Shown piece by piece: positions 10,116-18,303 of a stretch of DNA of 64,000 nucleotides (positions are counted from its first letter, which is position 1; each line of letters starts with the position of its first letter). The notes under the pieces were generated by a model. The model was not told the DNA's origin, did not search any database, and saw only the letters and a program-made list of their open reading frames with translations. This DNA is from Cystobacter fuscus DSM 2262 (GTDB lineage Bacteria > Myxococcota > Myxococcia > Myxococcales > Myxococcaceae), in the NCBI RefSeq assembly GCF_000335475.2, contig NZ_ANAH02000007.1:372001-436000 (forward strand), written 5' to 3'. The translations under genes were made by a program, and so were the position numbers.

Positions 10116-11520
10116 CTCCCAGCGTGGAGAGCATGTCCTTCACGCGCCGGGCGAGATCCTCGTCGGCGCGCGACTCGAGCAGCTCTCCGGCCTGGAAGAG
10201 GAGGAAGAACATCACGTCGCTGAGCGCCTGGCGGAAGGCGGCCACCGGCTCCGAGCCCATCGAGCCGCGGTGCTGATCGTACGCCTCGCGCAGCTTCGTC
10301 TCCGACAGGCTGCCATCCGCGGCGAAGGACAGCCCCGCCAGCACCGGCGAGGACGACAGCGCCTGACCCGACAGCGCGGCGTTGGCCGAGGCGATGAACT
10401 CGCGCGCCAGGCCCTGCTTGGCCACCTCGGTGGCGATCTCCCGGAAGATGCGGTTGAAGACGCTCACCACCTCGCTCACGGCCACCACCGGGGGTGGCTC
10501 CTGGTGCGCGGTGATGGCGCGGATGCCGGACTGGCTCATGCGCACCGCCGGAATGCCCGTGGAGGAGGGGCGCACCACGGGGATGCCCATGATGCTGCGC
10601 GGGCGCACCGTCGGCAGCCCCGACATCGACGGCACCGGACTGCCCAGGGCCTTGTCGGACAGGCTCACGAAGCCGCCCTCCAGCAGGCCATAGACGACCT
10701 TGGTGACGTCGAACTCGGACAGGCGGCTGGCCTGCCCCAGCTCCAGCAGCGTGCGGCGCCCGTCCACCAGCCCCAGCACCCTGTCCTCGTCCGGCTCCAG
10801 CTTGGCGAACGTCGGCCCCTTGCGCAGCACGTACAGGCGGCTGTGGGGGATGCGTTTGCGGAAGTGCGCCAGCTCGTCGATCTTCCGGATGCTGTCCATG
10901 AGCAGGCTCTGCGTGGACAGCTGGATGTTGTGGCCGAGCTTGTCCTCCACCGGCTGGTCCACGAGGAAGAAGCTGCCCTCGCGGCACAGGACGATGGAGT
11001 GGAAGATCTCGCTCACCTGGTGCGTGACGCACCGGAAGAGATCATGCGCCTGCAACAGGCCGCGCTCCACCAGGGTGCGGCCAATCTTGGAGGGAGGCTG
11101 CTCGCGCAGCACGGCCTCGAGTTGGGCGCGGTCCACGTAGCCCAGGCGCACGAGCACCTCGCCGAGCCGGTCCGCCGCCACGTCCGAGGTGGCCCCACGC
11201 ACCTCGCCCTCGCGCATCACCACCGAGCGCTCACCGCTGGGGGCCTGCACCCGCACGATGCCGCTCCAGCGCGACTGGCTGAGGAAGGCGATGAGGTCGG
11301 ACAGCGGAAAGCCGGACGCGTCCCCGGAGAGCACCACGCGCGGGGTGGGCAGCGAGCCCCCCTCCGCGGGCGAGCGCGAGAAGACGAGCAGATCCGGAGA
11401 GGTGGGCTGCAGGATGTAGGAGCCCGCGCGGCCCGCCAGTCCGGACGGCGACGGCGGGGACACACCGGGCCGCTCGTCGGGGACGAGCTGGGAGCCCTCG
11501 ATGCGGAAGCGCGCGCTCAT
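10108..11520 (-). CDS. DUF4388 (PATAN) domain protein
   Basis: The 470-residue soluble protein contains a DUF4388/PATAN domain (about 60-240; 'FPLSDLIAFLSQSRWSGIVRV...GEVRGATSD'). This domain is common in myxobacterial signalling proteins that regulate motility or development. A winged-helix-like segment follows (about 255-300), then a Ser/Pro/Ile-rich linker with near-repeats (MGIPVVRPS, TGIPAVRMS) and a helical C-terminus. No enzyme motif is seen. It lies seven bases before the DsbA-like gene's stop and overlaps truD. Confidence 0.78.
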
Positions 11521-11527
11521 GAGCCCG

Positions 11528-12487
11528 TCAGTCCGCGGCCCACGCGTTGTTGTTGGCGCGCCACGTCGTCTCGTCCTCGAGGGCGTGCGAGAGCATGTCC
11601 TCGGTGAGGCCCAGCTTCAGGTCGTTGAAGCGGCCGTTGAAGAAGAGGCTGGGCGTGCCGCGGACGTTGGCGCGCGTGCCCATCGACTTGTACTTCTCCA
11701 GCTCCTGGGCGTAGGTGCCCGCCTGGAGCGCCTTCTGCAGCTCGGCGCCCTTGAGGCCGAGCTTGTTGGCCAGCTCCACGAGCGTCGCGGTGGACAGGCG
11801 GTGGGCGTTCTCGAAGATCGCGTCGTGCATCTCCCAGTACTTGCCCTGGTCTCGCGCCCACAGCACCGCCTGGCCGGCGGGCACCGCGTTGGCGTGCATG
11901 GGCAGCGGATAGGGCACGTTACAGAAGCGCACCTTGGTGGCGTTCTTCTTCGCGAAGGCCTCGAGCACCGGCCGGGCCTTGCCGCAGTAGGGGCACTCGA
12001 AGTCGGAGAACTCCACCAGCGTCACCGGGGCCTTGGCGTCCCCCATGCACATGCGCGGGTCCACCTCGAACTTCTGCCGGGGCGCGCGGAAGGAGGCGTA
12101 GTACTCGGAGAGCGCGACGATGATGTCGGTGGCCGGCACGCCCGCGGCGGCCTGCCGGGCGGCGAGCCGCGTCATGCGCTTGGCATGCTGGCAGCTGGTA
12201 TGCCCCTTGAGGCACTGGCCCAGCGTATGGGGGCAGCCGCAGTAGCAGAATTCATCCGAGAGCACCGTGGCCAGCTCGTGCTGGGCCGCGGGCGACAGCA
12301 CGGAGAAGTCCATGCCGGGAATGCCCTGGAGGGCCGAGGTCCCGGATGCGGCGGGCGGCGGGGGAGCGGCGGGCTTGGATGGGGCCGGAGGGGTCGGCGG
12401 AGCCGCCTCGGAAGAGGGAGCGCCGGCGAGAGCCGTCAGCGCCAGGGAGAGAGCCAGGAGGACGCGGTTGCGACGGGCGGGGAGCAC
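11528..12487 (-). CDS. DsbA-family thioredoxin-fold protein with extra cysteine cluster
   Basis: The 319-residue exported protein has a signal peptide, a Pro/Ala-rich linker (30-50), and an unusual cysteine-rich segment (Cys 81, 83, 85, 92, 99; FCYCGCPHTLGQC). A DsbA/DsbG-like thioredoxin domain follows with the active site CPYC (165-168) and a cis-Pro segment 'RGTPSLFF'. It should make or reshuffle disulfides in the periplasm. The N-terminal cysteine block is not part of classical DsbA. It could bind metal or relay electrons, which is an inference. Confidence 0.85.
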   Translation of the reverse strand: MLPARRNRVLLALSLALTALAGAPSSEAAPPTPPAPSKPAAPPPPAASGTSALQGIPGMDFSVLSPAAQHELATVLSDEFCYCGCPHTLGQCLKGHTSCQHAKRMTRLAARQAAAGVPATDIIVALSEYYASFRAPRQKFEVDPRMCMGDAKAPVTLVEFSDFECPYCGKARPVLEAFAKKNATKVRFCNVPYPLPMHANAVPAGQAVLWARDQGKYWEMHDAIFENAHRLSTATLVELANKLGLKGAELQKALQAGTYAQELEKYKSMGTRANVRGTPSLFFNGRFNDLKLGLTEDMLSHALEDETTWRANNNAWAAD

Positions 12488-12556
12488 ATCGCCGGTTTAG
12501 CCATGCGCGCGAGGCTTGTAAAGCAACCCTGGCTCTGCCAGGGAAGAGCCCGTCCC

Positions 12557-13600
12557 ATGCCCAGACTCCTCCTGCTGCACACGGGCGGCACGTTGGGGAT
12601 GGCCGGAGGCCGGCCGTCCGCGCTGCGCCCCGCCGCCTTCTTCAAGACGCTCAAGTCCCGCTGCCCTGAACTCTTCCAGCTCGCCGATATCGAGCTGGAA
12701 CTCTTCTGCAACCTGGACAGCTCGGAGATGCAGCCCGCGCTGTGGAGCCGACTCGCCACGCACCTGCACCGTCGGCTGCCCGACTTCGATGGCGCCGTGG
12801 TGACCCATGGCACCGACACGCTCGCCTACACGGCCAGCGCCCTCTCCTTCATGCTGCCCGGCCTGGACAAGCCCGTGGTGATGACGGGCTCGCAGCGGCC
12901 GCTGGGCGAGGTGCGCTCGGACGCGCGGCTCAACCTCATCGACGCGGTGCTCTCCGCCCTGCAGGGTCCACCCGAGGTGAGCATCTGCTTCGACTCCCAT
13001 CTCTACCGCGGCAACCGCGCCCGCAAGGTGAAGGTGGCCGAGTACGACGCCTTCGACAGCCCCAACTACCCCCTGCTCGGCACGCTTGGAGTGGAGGCCC
13101 TCTTCGCCCCTGGTCTCAGGCAGAAGGGCCCCCGGCGCCTGCGCGAGCGGCTCGAGTCGCGCGTCTTCCTCCTCAAGGTCTTCCCCGGGCTGGATCCCGC
13201 GCTGCCCCTGGCGCTCCTGCCCCAGGTGCGCGGTCTGGTGCTGGAAGCCTATGGCGCGGGCAACTACCCCCTGGATCCCACGCTCGGCCATTCCCTGCTG
13301 CCGCTGTTCCGCGAGGCGCGCGCGCGGGACGTGCCGGTGGTGGTGGTGAGCCAGGCCCACCGCAACGGCGTGGACCTCTCCCTCTATGAATCCGGCGCGG
13401 CGGCACTCGCCGAGGGGGCGCTGAGCGGGGGAGACATGACGCCCTCGGCGGCGCTCGTGAAGCTCATGCAGGGGCTCGCCTACCACCAGGACAAGGAGGC
13501 GCGGGCCCGGTTCATCCAGACGCCGATTGTCGGCGAGATGACCGATCGCCCCTCGAATGTTCACGGGACTCCGGCCAAAAAGTCGAGACGCGCCCGTTAA
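12557..13600 (+). CDS. ansA: Type I L-asparaginase
   Basis: The 347-residue protein has both asparaginase catalytic triads: TGGT at residues 9-12 and HGTDT at 84-88, with the family segment MTGSQRPLGEVRSD after them. It hydrolyses L-asparagine to aspartate and ammonia. It has no signal peptide, so it is the cytoplasmic type I form. The ATG at 12557 starts two residues before the first beta-strand; the longer open frame upstream (from 11501) overlaps the opposite-strand DsbA-like gene and is discounted. Confidence 0.92.
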   Translation: MPRLLLLHTGGTLGMAGGRPSALRPAAFFKTLKSRCPELFQLADIELELFCNLDSSEMQPALWSRLATHLHRRLPDFDGAVVTHGTDTLAYTASALSFMLPGLDKPVVMTGSQRPLGEVRSDARLNLIDAVLSALQGPPEVSICFDSHLYRGNRARKVKVAEYDAFDSPNYPLLGTLGVEALFAPGLRQKGPRRLRERLESRVFLLKVFPGLDPALPLALLPQVRGLVLEAYGAGNYPLDPTLGHSLLPLFREARARDVPVVVVSQAHRNGVDLSLYESGAAALAEGALSGGDMTPSAALVKLMQGLAYHQDKEARARFIQTPIVGEMTDRPSNVHGTPAKKSRRAR

Positions 13601-13676
13601 GAGGGATCATGGCGGGGCGGGTGGCCCGAGGTCTGCTTGCTGCTACCAATCCTCGACCCATAAGATGGGGGGCACG

Positions 13677-14591
13677 ATGTCCGACGAGAAGACCGCCGTC
13701 CATTCCATCTCGGACCTGCTGGGAGCCGCCGCGCCACAGCAGAGCGCGTATCTCATCGTGATCAGCGCGAAGTCGGCCTCCGGCATCGGGCGGATGTTCA
13801 AGCTGGATCGCTCCGAGACGGTGCTCGGCCGTAGCGTGGAGGCGCAGTTCCAGGTCGAGGACGATGGCATCTCGCGCAAGCACGCCAAGGTGGTGTCGCT
13901 CGGGGATGGCCGCTTCCAGCTCGTGGACCTGGGCAGCACCAACGGCACGTTCCTCAACGGCCTGAAGGTGAGCGCCGCGCCGCTCTACGATGGGGACAAG
14001 ATCCAGATCGGCTCCAACACGGTGCTCAAGTTCTCCATCCAGGATCAGCTGGAGGAGGCCTACCAGCGCAGCATCTACGAGTCGGCCACGCGCGATGGAC
14101 TCACGCGCCTGTACAACAAGAAGTACTTCATGGAGACCTTGCGCAAGGAGTTCTCCTACTGCCTGCGCCACCGGGTGGCCCTGTCGCTGGTGATGTTCGA
14201 CGTGGACCACTTCAAGAAGATCAACGACGTGTACGGGCACCCGGCGGGCGACTACGTGCTCACGCGCATCGCGCAGCGGGTGAGCGACACGGTGCGCACC
14301 GAGGACCTGTTCGCGCGCTACGGCGGCGAGGAGTTCGCCCTCATGCTGCGCGAGTCCGCCGAGGAGCAGGCCATGTCGTGCGCCGAGCGCTGCCGCGCGG
14401 CGGTGGACCGCACGGACTTCATCTTCAGCGGCACCCCCATCAAGGTGACCATCAGCCTGGGGGTGGCCACGCTGCACGACTCGGACTACGCCCAGGCCGA
14501 GGACATCATCGCCGCGGCGGACAAGTACCTCTACCGGGCCAAGCGCGCCGGCCGCAACCGCGTGGACGGCAAGGCCGTCAGCGGCTCCTGA
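13677..14591 (+). CDS. FHA-GGDEF diguanylate cyclase
   Basis: The 304-residue protein has an FHA phosphothreonine-binding domain (about 45-120; GRS at 51-53, ISRKHA at 65-70, GSTNGTF at 87-92) and a GGDEF domain with an intact active-site motif YGGEEF (215-220). It should make cyclic-di-GMP from GTP in response to a phosphorylated partner, fitting the many Ser/Thr kinases of myxobacteria. There is no RxxD product-inhibition site just before GGEEF. It converges on a degenerate GGDEF gene. Confidence 0.93.
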   Translation: MSDEKTAVHSISDLLGAAAPQQSAYLIVISAKSASGIGRMFKLDRSETVLGRSVEAQFQVEDDGISRKHAKVVSLGDGRFQLVDLGSTNGTFLNGLKVSAAPLYDGDKIQIGSNTVLKFSIQDQLEEAYQRSIYESATRDGLTRLYNKKYFMETLRKEFSYCLRHRVALSLVMFDVDHFKKINDVYGHPAGDYVLTRIAQRVSDTVRTEDLFARYGGEEFALMLRESAEEQAMSCAERCRAAVDRTDFIFSGTPIKVTISLGVATLHDSDYAQAEDIIAAADKYLYRAKRAGRNRVDGKAVSGS

Positions 14592-14608
14592 GCCCGCCAG
14601 GAGCCGCT
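14580..14608. terminator. Bidirectional hairpin overlapping two stop codons
   Basis: A perfect 11-bp inverted repeat (AGCGGCTCCTG and complement) with a 7-nt loop spans the end of the FHA-GGDEF gene and touches the stop codon of the convergent gene. It can fold in both transcripts and is the only terminator-like structure between them. Confidence 0.55.
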
Positions 14609-15522
14609 CAGGCTCCGGCCTCGGGTCCGGCCGTCTCCGCGAGCATCTCCACCCGGTTGCCCCCCGCCGCCCGGGCGGCGTCCAGCGAGCGCTGCGCCTG
14701 GCGCACCATGTCCGAGAAGGACTCGTCCCGTCCCGGCGCGAGCGCGGACAGCCCCACGGACACGGTGGGCCGCAGCACCTGATCATCGAAGGCGAGGCTG
14801 GAGCGGGCCACGCGCTCGCACACCCGGCGCGCCACCGTCTGGGCGCCGGCCAGGTCCGTGTGCGGCAGGAGCAACAGCACGCGATCCGCCGAGTACTGCA
14901 CCGGGAAGTCCGTGTCACGCAGCGAGCGCCGGATGGCGAGCGCCAGTCCGCCGTGGAGCTGCTCGCGCAAGTGGCGATCCACCTGCACCGGCAGCGCATC
15001 GAAGGCCACCAGCGCCAGCGCCAGCGGCAGGCCATAGCGCCGCGAGCGCTTCACCTCCACGAAGACGAGGTCCTTGAAGTGTGGGAAGGCATAGAACTGG
15101 GTGAGGGGATCCAACAACCCCTCGGACGGCAGCCGCACCACCTCGGCCACCCCAGCGGACCGGCCCTTGCGAGCGGGCGCGCCACGCGAGAGCGTCCGCA
15201 GCTTCACCAACTCCGGCAGCCGCACCTGCAAATCCTTCGCGGACACCGGCAGGGGAAGCACGCCATCGGCGAAGCCCGGCGCCTTGCCCGGCTCCTCCCG
15301 CGCGAGCAACACGAGCGCCCCCGGCAGCCGCGCGCGCACCTGGCGCGCCACCTTCGCGGGCTCCTCCACCGAGGGCCCCAGCACCACCACCTGCGCCCGG
15401 CCCTCCTCCTCGCCCCACTCCGCCGCCGCGGAGACCTCGAGGCCCGCCTTCTCCAGGCCCTCCTTCAGCTTGCGGCGCCCGGCGGTTCGCGGCTCGACGA
15501 CGATGGCTCGTGTGACCTTCAT
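14608..15522 (-). CDS. Receiver-like plus degenerate GGDEF protein
   Basis: The 304-residue protein has an N-terminal receiver-like half (about 1-100) lacking a clear phospho-Asp and a C-terminal GGDEF-like half (about 145-290). The signature loop is replaced by 'YSADRVLLLLP', so it is not expected to synthesise c-di-GMP. It may bind the nucleotide or act as a structural partner. The ATG at 15522 is preceded by GGAGAGGTG, which favours it over the ATG at 15540. The gene faces an active diguanylate cyclase. Confidence 0.75.
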   Translation of the reverse strand: MKVTRAIVVEPRTAGRRKLKEGLEKAGLEVSAAAEWGEEEGRAQVVVLGPSVEEPAKVARQVRARLPGALVLLAREEPGKAPGFADGVLPLPVSAKDLQVRLPELVKLRTLSRGAPARKGRSAGVAEVVRLPSEGLLDPLTQFYAFPHFKDLVFVEVKRSRRYGLPLALALVAFDALPVQVDRHLREQLHGGLALAIRRSLRDTDFPVQYSADRVLLLLPHTDLAGAQTVARRVCERVARSSLAFDDQVLRPTVSVGLSALAPGRDESFSDMVRQAQRSLDAARAAGGNRVEMLAETAGPEAGA

Positions 15523-15602
15523 GCTCACCTCTCCAGACATCGCACCCTACAGACAGGCCCTCGATGGCGGCAAGGGGAACGAGAGGGCCGGCGCTCCCCG
15601 CG

Positions 15603-17201
15603 CTAGGGAGGGTTGAAGCCGAGCCGCTCCAGGCCCCGCCGCGCCACGTGCTGGACGTGGGAGTCGGGGTCCTTGGACAGGGCCTGACTGAGCGCGGAGG
15701 CGGCGAACGGACCCCCCAGAACACCCAGGGCCCGCGCCGCGGCCACGCGCACCGCGGCCACGCGGTCCTCCCGGAGCACGAGGGCCAGGGGCTTCACATC
15801 CTGCGCGCGGCCCAGGCGCTCCAGGGTCTCGATGGCGGCTTGCCGCACCTCCGGGGACGCGGCGTCCAGCAGGGCCACCACGTCCTCGGCGCGCTCCTTC
15901 TGGCGGTGCTGGCCCACCACGAAGAGGGCCGCGACCACCACCTCCGGCGCGGCATCCTCGAGCGCGGCGGCGACGGCCCCATCCCCCAGCGCCGAGCGCG
16001 GCTGGGCGAGTGCCCGCACCGCGCCCGCGCGCACCTGGGGCTGCGCGTCCGTGAGGAAGGTGGACACCTCGTCGAAGTGGCGCCTGGCGAGCTTCTCGCA
16101 CTCGGACAGCCTCGCCACCGCCTCGCCGCGCGTGACGGGGGCGAGCCGGGTGTCCCGCGCCAGCTCCAGGAGGAAGGAGTCACACCGCTTGTCCGCCGCG
16201 GCCACCTCCCACCAGGCACGCCGGGTGGCGGGCTCGGAGTCAGCCGTCCGGAGCCATCGGCCCGCGGCCTCCGTGAGAGACAGGCCCTCGGACTGGGCGA
16301 GGGCCCGCGCCGCGATCTGACGGATGCCCGGGTCCTCGTCCCCCAGAGCCCGCTCCAGCTCGCGCCGCGCCAGGGGGCCATAGAGCCGCAGGGACTGCAC
16401 GGTGGCGCGCCGCGAGGCGACATCCGGCGCGGCCAGGCCCTTCTGCAGCGCCTCCAGCTCCTGGGAGTACACGGCGAAGAGGCGGTTGATGAGGACCTGA
16501 TCCGCGGGCTGTTTGGCCTCCAGCAGGAGCAGGCGGCCCACGGAGGTGTTCTGCTTGTCCGCCACCCAGAGCAGCGCGGAGGCGGGGGCGGCATCGGCGG
16601 ATTCGGGACGCTGGGCCAGGGCCTCCAGCACCACCCGGGCGGGTGTCCGGCCGAGGAAGGTGGCCAGGTGCAGCAGCGCCTCGCCCCGGAGCGCCGCGTC
16701 CTCGGCGTACACTTCCACCTCCAGGGCCCGCCGCACCGCGTCACGCTTCTCCCAGACACGGGCGGCGGCCGCGGGTCCCCGCGCGCCCGCGTCCTTCAAG
16801 AAAGACGCCGTGGAAGCACCCGTGGCGGCGGCGGCCCGGACAGCCGTGACACACGCGACCAGCTCGTCCCGGGCAGGGATGTCGCTCACCCAGTCGGCGA
16901 GCATCCGCCGGTCGAGGACGCCCTGCTGCTTTGCCTGGGCACGTACCGCCCCCCAACGCACCCGCCAGTTCGGGTCCCCCAGCGCCGAGCGCAGCGCCGC
17001 CTGGGCAGCGGGCTCGGACTTCTCGGCCAGCTCCAGCAGCCAGCCCTCGGCACGGCCCGAGGTGAGGCAGGTGCGGCAGACGCGGGCGCGCAAGCCGGGG
17101 TCCTGCACGTGGCGCTGGCAGGCCGTCCAGCACCCCGTCGCCCCCTGGGAACCAGGCTGACCGGCCGACAAGAGGAGCAGCAGCAGGAGGGAGGCAGTCA
17201 C
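15603..17201 (-). CDS. Exported HEAT-repeat protein with N-terminal Cys motif
   Basis: The 532-residue protein has a signal peptide ([10 protein letters not shown]) and a short cysteine motif (CWTACQRH...CRTC, about residues 24-45). About ten HEAT repeats follow ('[19 protein letters not shown]', '[17 protein letters not shown]', '[15 protein letters not shown]'). It is likely a periplasmic scaffold, and no enzyme motif is present. It is a second, unrelated-in-position member of the class seen at 5969-6955. Confidence 0.8.
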   Translation of the reverse strand: MTASLLLLLLLSAGQPGSQGATGCWTACQRHVQDPGLRARVCRTCLTSGRAEGWLLELAEKSEPAAQAALRSALGDPNWRVRWGAVRAQAKQQGVLDRRMLADWVSDIPARDELVACVTAVRAAAATGASTASFLKDAGARGPAAAARVWEKRDAVRRALEVEVYAEDAALRGEALLHLATFLGRTPARVVLEALAQRPESADAAPASALLWVADKQNTSVGRLLLLEAKQPADQVLINRLFAVYSQELEALQKGLAAPDVASRRATVQSLRLYGPLARRELERALGDEDPGIRQIAARALAQSEGLSLTEAAGRWLRTADSEPATRRAWWEVAAADKRCDSFLLELARDTRLAPVTRGEAVARLSECEKLARRHFDEVSTFLTDAQPQVRAGAVRALAQPRSALGDGAVAAALEDAAPEVVVAALFVVGQHRQKERAEDVVALLDAASPEVRQAAIETLERLGRAQDVKPLALVLREDRVAAVRVAAARALGVLGGPFAASALSQALSKDPDSHVQHVARRGLERLGFNPP

Positions 17202-17249
17202 GGGGGGTGCACTCTAGCGCAGCCGCCCCATCCTTTTCCGAGGGCGTCC

Positions 17250-17277
17250 TTGCGTTTTCACCGCCGCTGCGTCATAT
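17250..17277 (+). promoter_or_regulatory. Possible sigma-70 promoter of the rpsU block
   Basis: TTGCGT (17250-17255) and TCATAT (17272-17277) are separated by 16 bases, about 45 bases before the rpsU start codon. This is a fair but not strong match to a housekeeping promoter. Confidence 0.35.
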
Positions 17278-17320
17278 CGGCGCCCCCCAACCCTCAACGC
17301 ATCCGGAAGGAGGTGACGAT

Positions 17321-17515
17321 ATGCCCGGCATTCGAGTCAAGGACGGCGAGTCCATCGAGAGCGCTCTCAAGCGCTTCAAGAAGGCCACCGAGAAGGCTGG
17401 AATTCTCTCCGAGATCCGCAAGCGCGAGCACTACGAGAAGCCTTCCGTGAAGCGGAAGAAGAAGGCTCTCGCGGCCAAGAAGCGCGCGGTGAAGAAGGCG
17501 CGCAAGACGTACTAG
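17321..17515 (+). CDS. rpsU: 30S ribosomal protein S21
   Basis: The 64-residue, Lys/Arg-rich protein matches bS21 ([20 protein letters not shown]), which helps 30S subunits find start sites on mRNA. An excellent GGAAGGAGGTGA ribosome site precedes the ATG. It heads the classical macromolecular-synthesis order rpsU-dnaG-rpoD, here with a yqeY-type gene inserted second. Confidence 0.96.
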   Translation: MPGIRVKDGESIESALKRFKKATEKAGILSEIRKREHYEKPSVKRKKKALAAKKRAVKKARKTY

Positions 17516-17527
17516 CCGCACCACCGG

Positions 17528-17571
17528 GAGCCAGGGTTCGCGTCAGGTACGCGCCCTGGCTCTCGTCGTTT
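17528..17571 (+). terminator. Terminator or attenuator between rpsU and yqeY
   Basis: GAGCCAGGG (17528-17536) pairs with CCCTGGCTC (17554-17562), with extra GCG/CGC pairing inside, and is followed by TCGTCGTTT. It starts 13 bases after the rpsU stop and would let rpsU be made in excess over the downstream genes. Confidence 0.6.
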
Positions 17572-17603
17572 CAGCACCCTCCCCCACACGCCTGGAGACC
17601 TGT

Positions 17604-18065
17604 ATGGCCACCGTCAGAGAGCGCCTCGACGCCGACCTCAAGGACGCGATGCGGTCGAAGAATGAGTCCGCGACCAGCGTCATTCGGATGATCAAGAGCG
17701 CCGTCAAGTACAAGGAAGTGGAGCCCGGAGCCACCAGCCCGCTCGACGAGGCGGGCATCCTCCAGGTGATCGGCACGCTCATCAAGCAGCGCCGCGACTC
17801 CATCGAGCAGTTCAAGGCCGGTGGCCGCGCCGACCTGGCCGAGAAGGAGGAGCAGGAGATCTCCATCCTCCAGAAGTACCTGCCCCAGCAACTCACCCCG
17901 GACGAGCTGCGCGCCGAGGTCCAGGCCGCCATCTCCGAGGCGGGTGCCAAGAGCGCCAAGGACATGGGCGCGGTGATGAAGCTGCTCACCCCCAAGCTCC
18001 AGGGCCGCGCCGAGGGCCGCGCCATCTCCGAGGAAGTGAAGAGCCAGCTGTCCAAGCTGTCCTGA
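17604..18065 (+). CDS. yqeY: GatB/YqeY domain protein
   Basis: The 153-residue protein has the full YqeY architecture. An N-terminal helix bundle (MATVRERLDADLKDAMRSK...SVIRMIKSA) is followed by the C-terminal GatB-tail-like domain ('AKSAKDMGAVMKLLTPKLQGRAEGR'). This tail binds tRNA in GatB of the amidotransferase. The role of stand-alone YqeY is not settled, and it commonly sits next to rpsU and dnaG. Confidence 0.93.
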   Translation: MATVRERLDADLKDAMRSKNESATSVIRMIKSAVKYKEVEPGATSPLDEAGILQVIGTLIKQRRDSIEQFKAGGRADLAEKEEQEISILQKYLPQQLTPDELRAEVQAAISEAGAKSAKDMGAVMKLLTPKLQGRAEGRAISEEVKSQLSKLS

Positions 18066-18068
18066 CGT

Positions 18069-18102
18069 CCCCGGCCTCGAGCAGGGCGCCGGGCGATTTT
18101 TT
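18069..18102 (+). terminator. Intrinsic terminator after yqeY
   Basis: CCCGGC pairs with GCCGGG across a 12-nt loop, followed by CGA and a run of six T (18097-18102). This separates yqeY from dnaG, so dnaG and rpoD probably also have their own promoter in 18103-18300. Confidence 0.65.
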
Positions 18103-18303
18103 GCTCGGCCCCTGATCGGCCGTTAAGGGTAGTCCCCGTCGCGATCCGCCTCCCTTGGGGGGCGGCGCACGACGCGCCGACATGCCCCTCCTCGTCCTCA
18201 TCTCCTGTTCCGGCCGGACGCGCGCCGGTGGCCCCCTGGTGGCGGGCCGCTCGTGTGTCAGGGGGGCTTCCCATACTCGTCCGCGGGCGTCGGTGCGCGG
18301 ACC

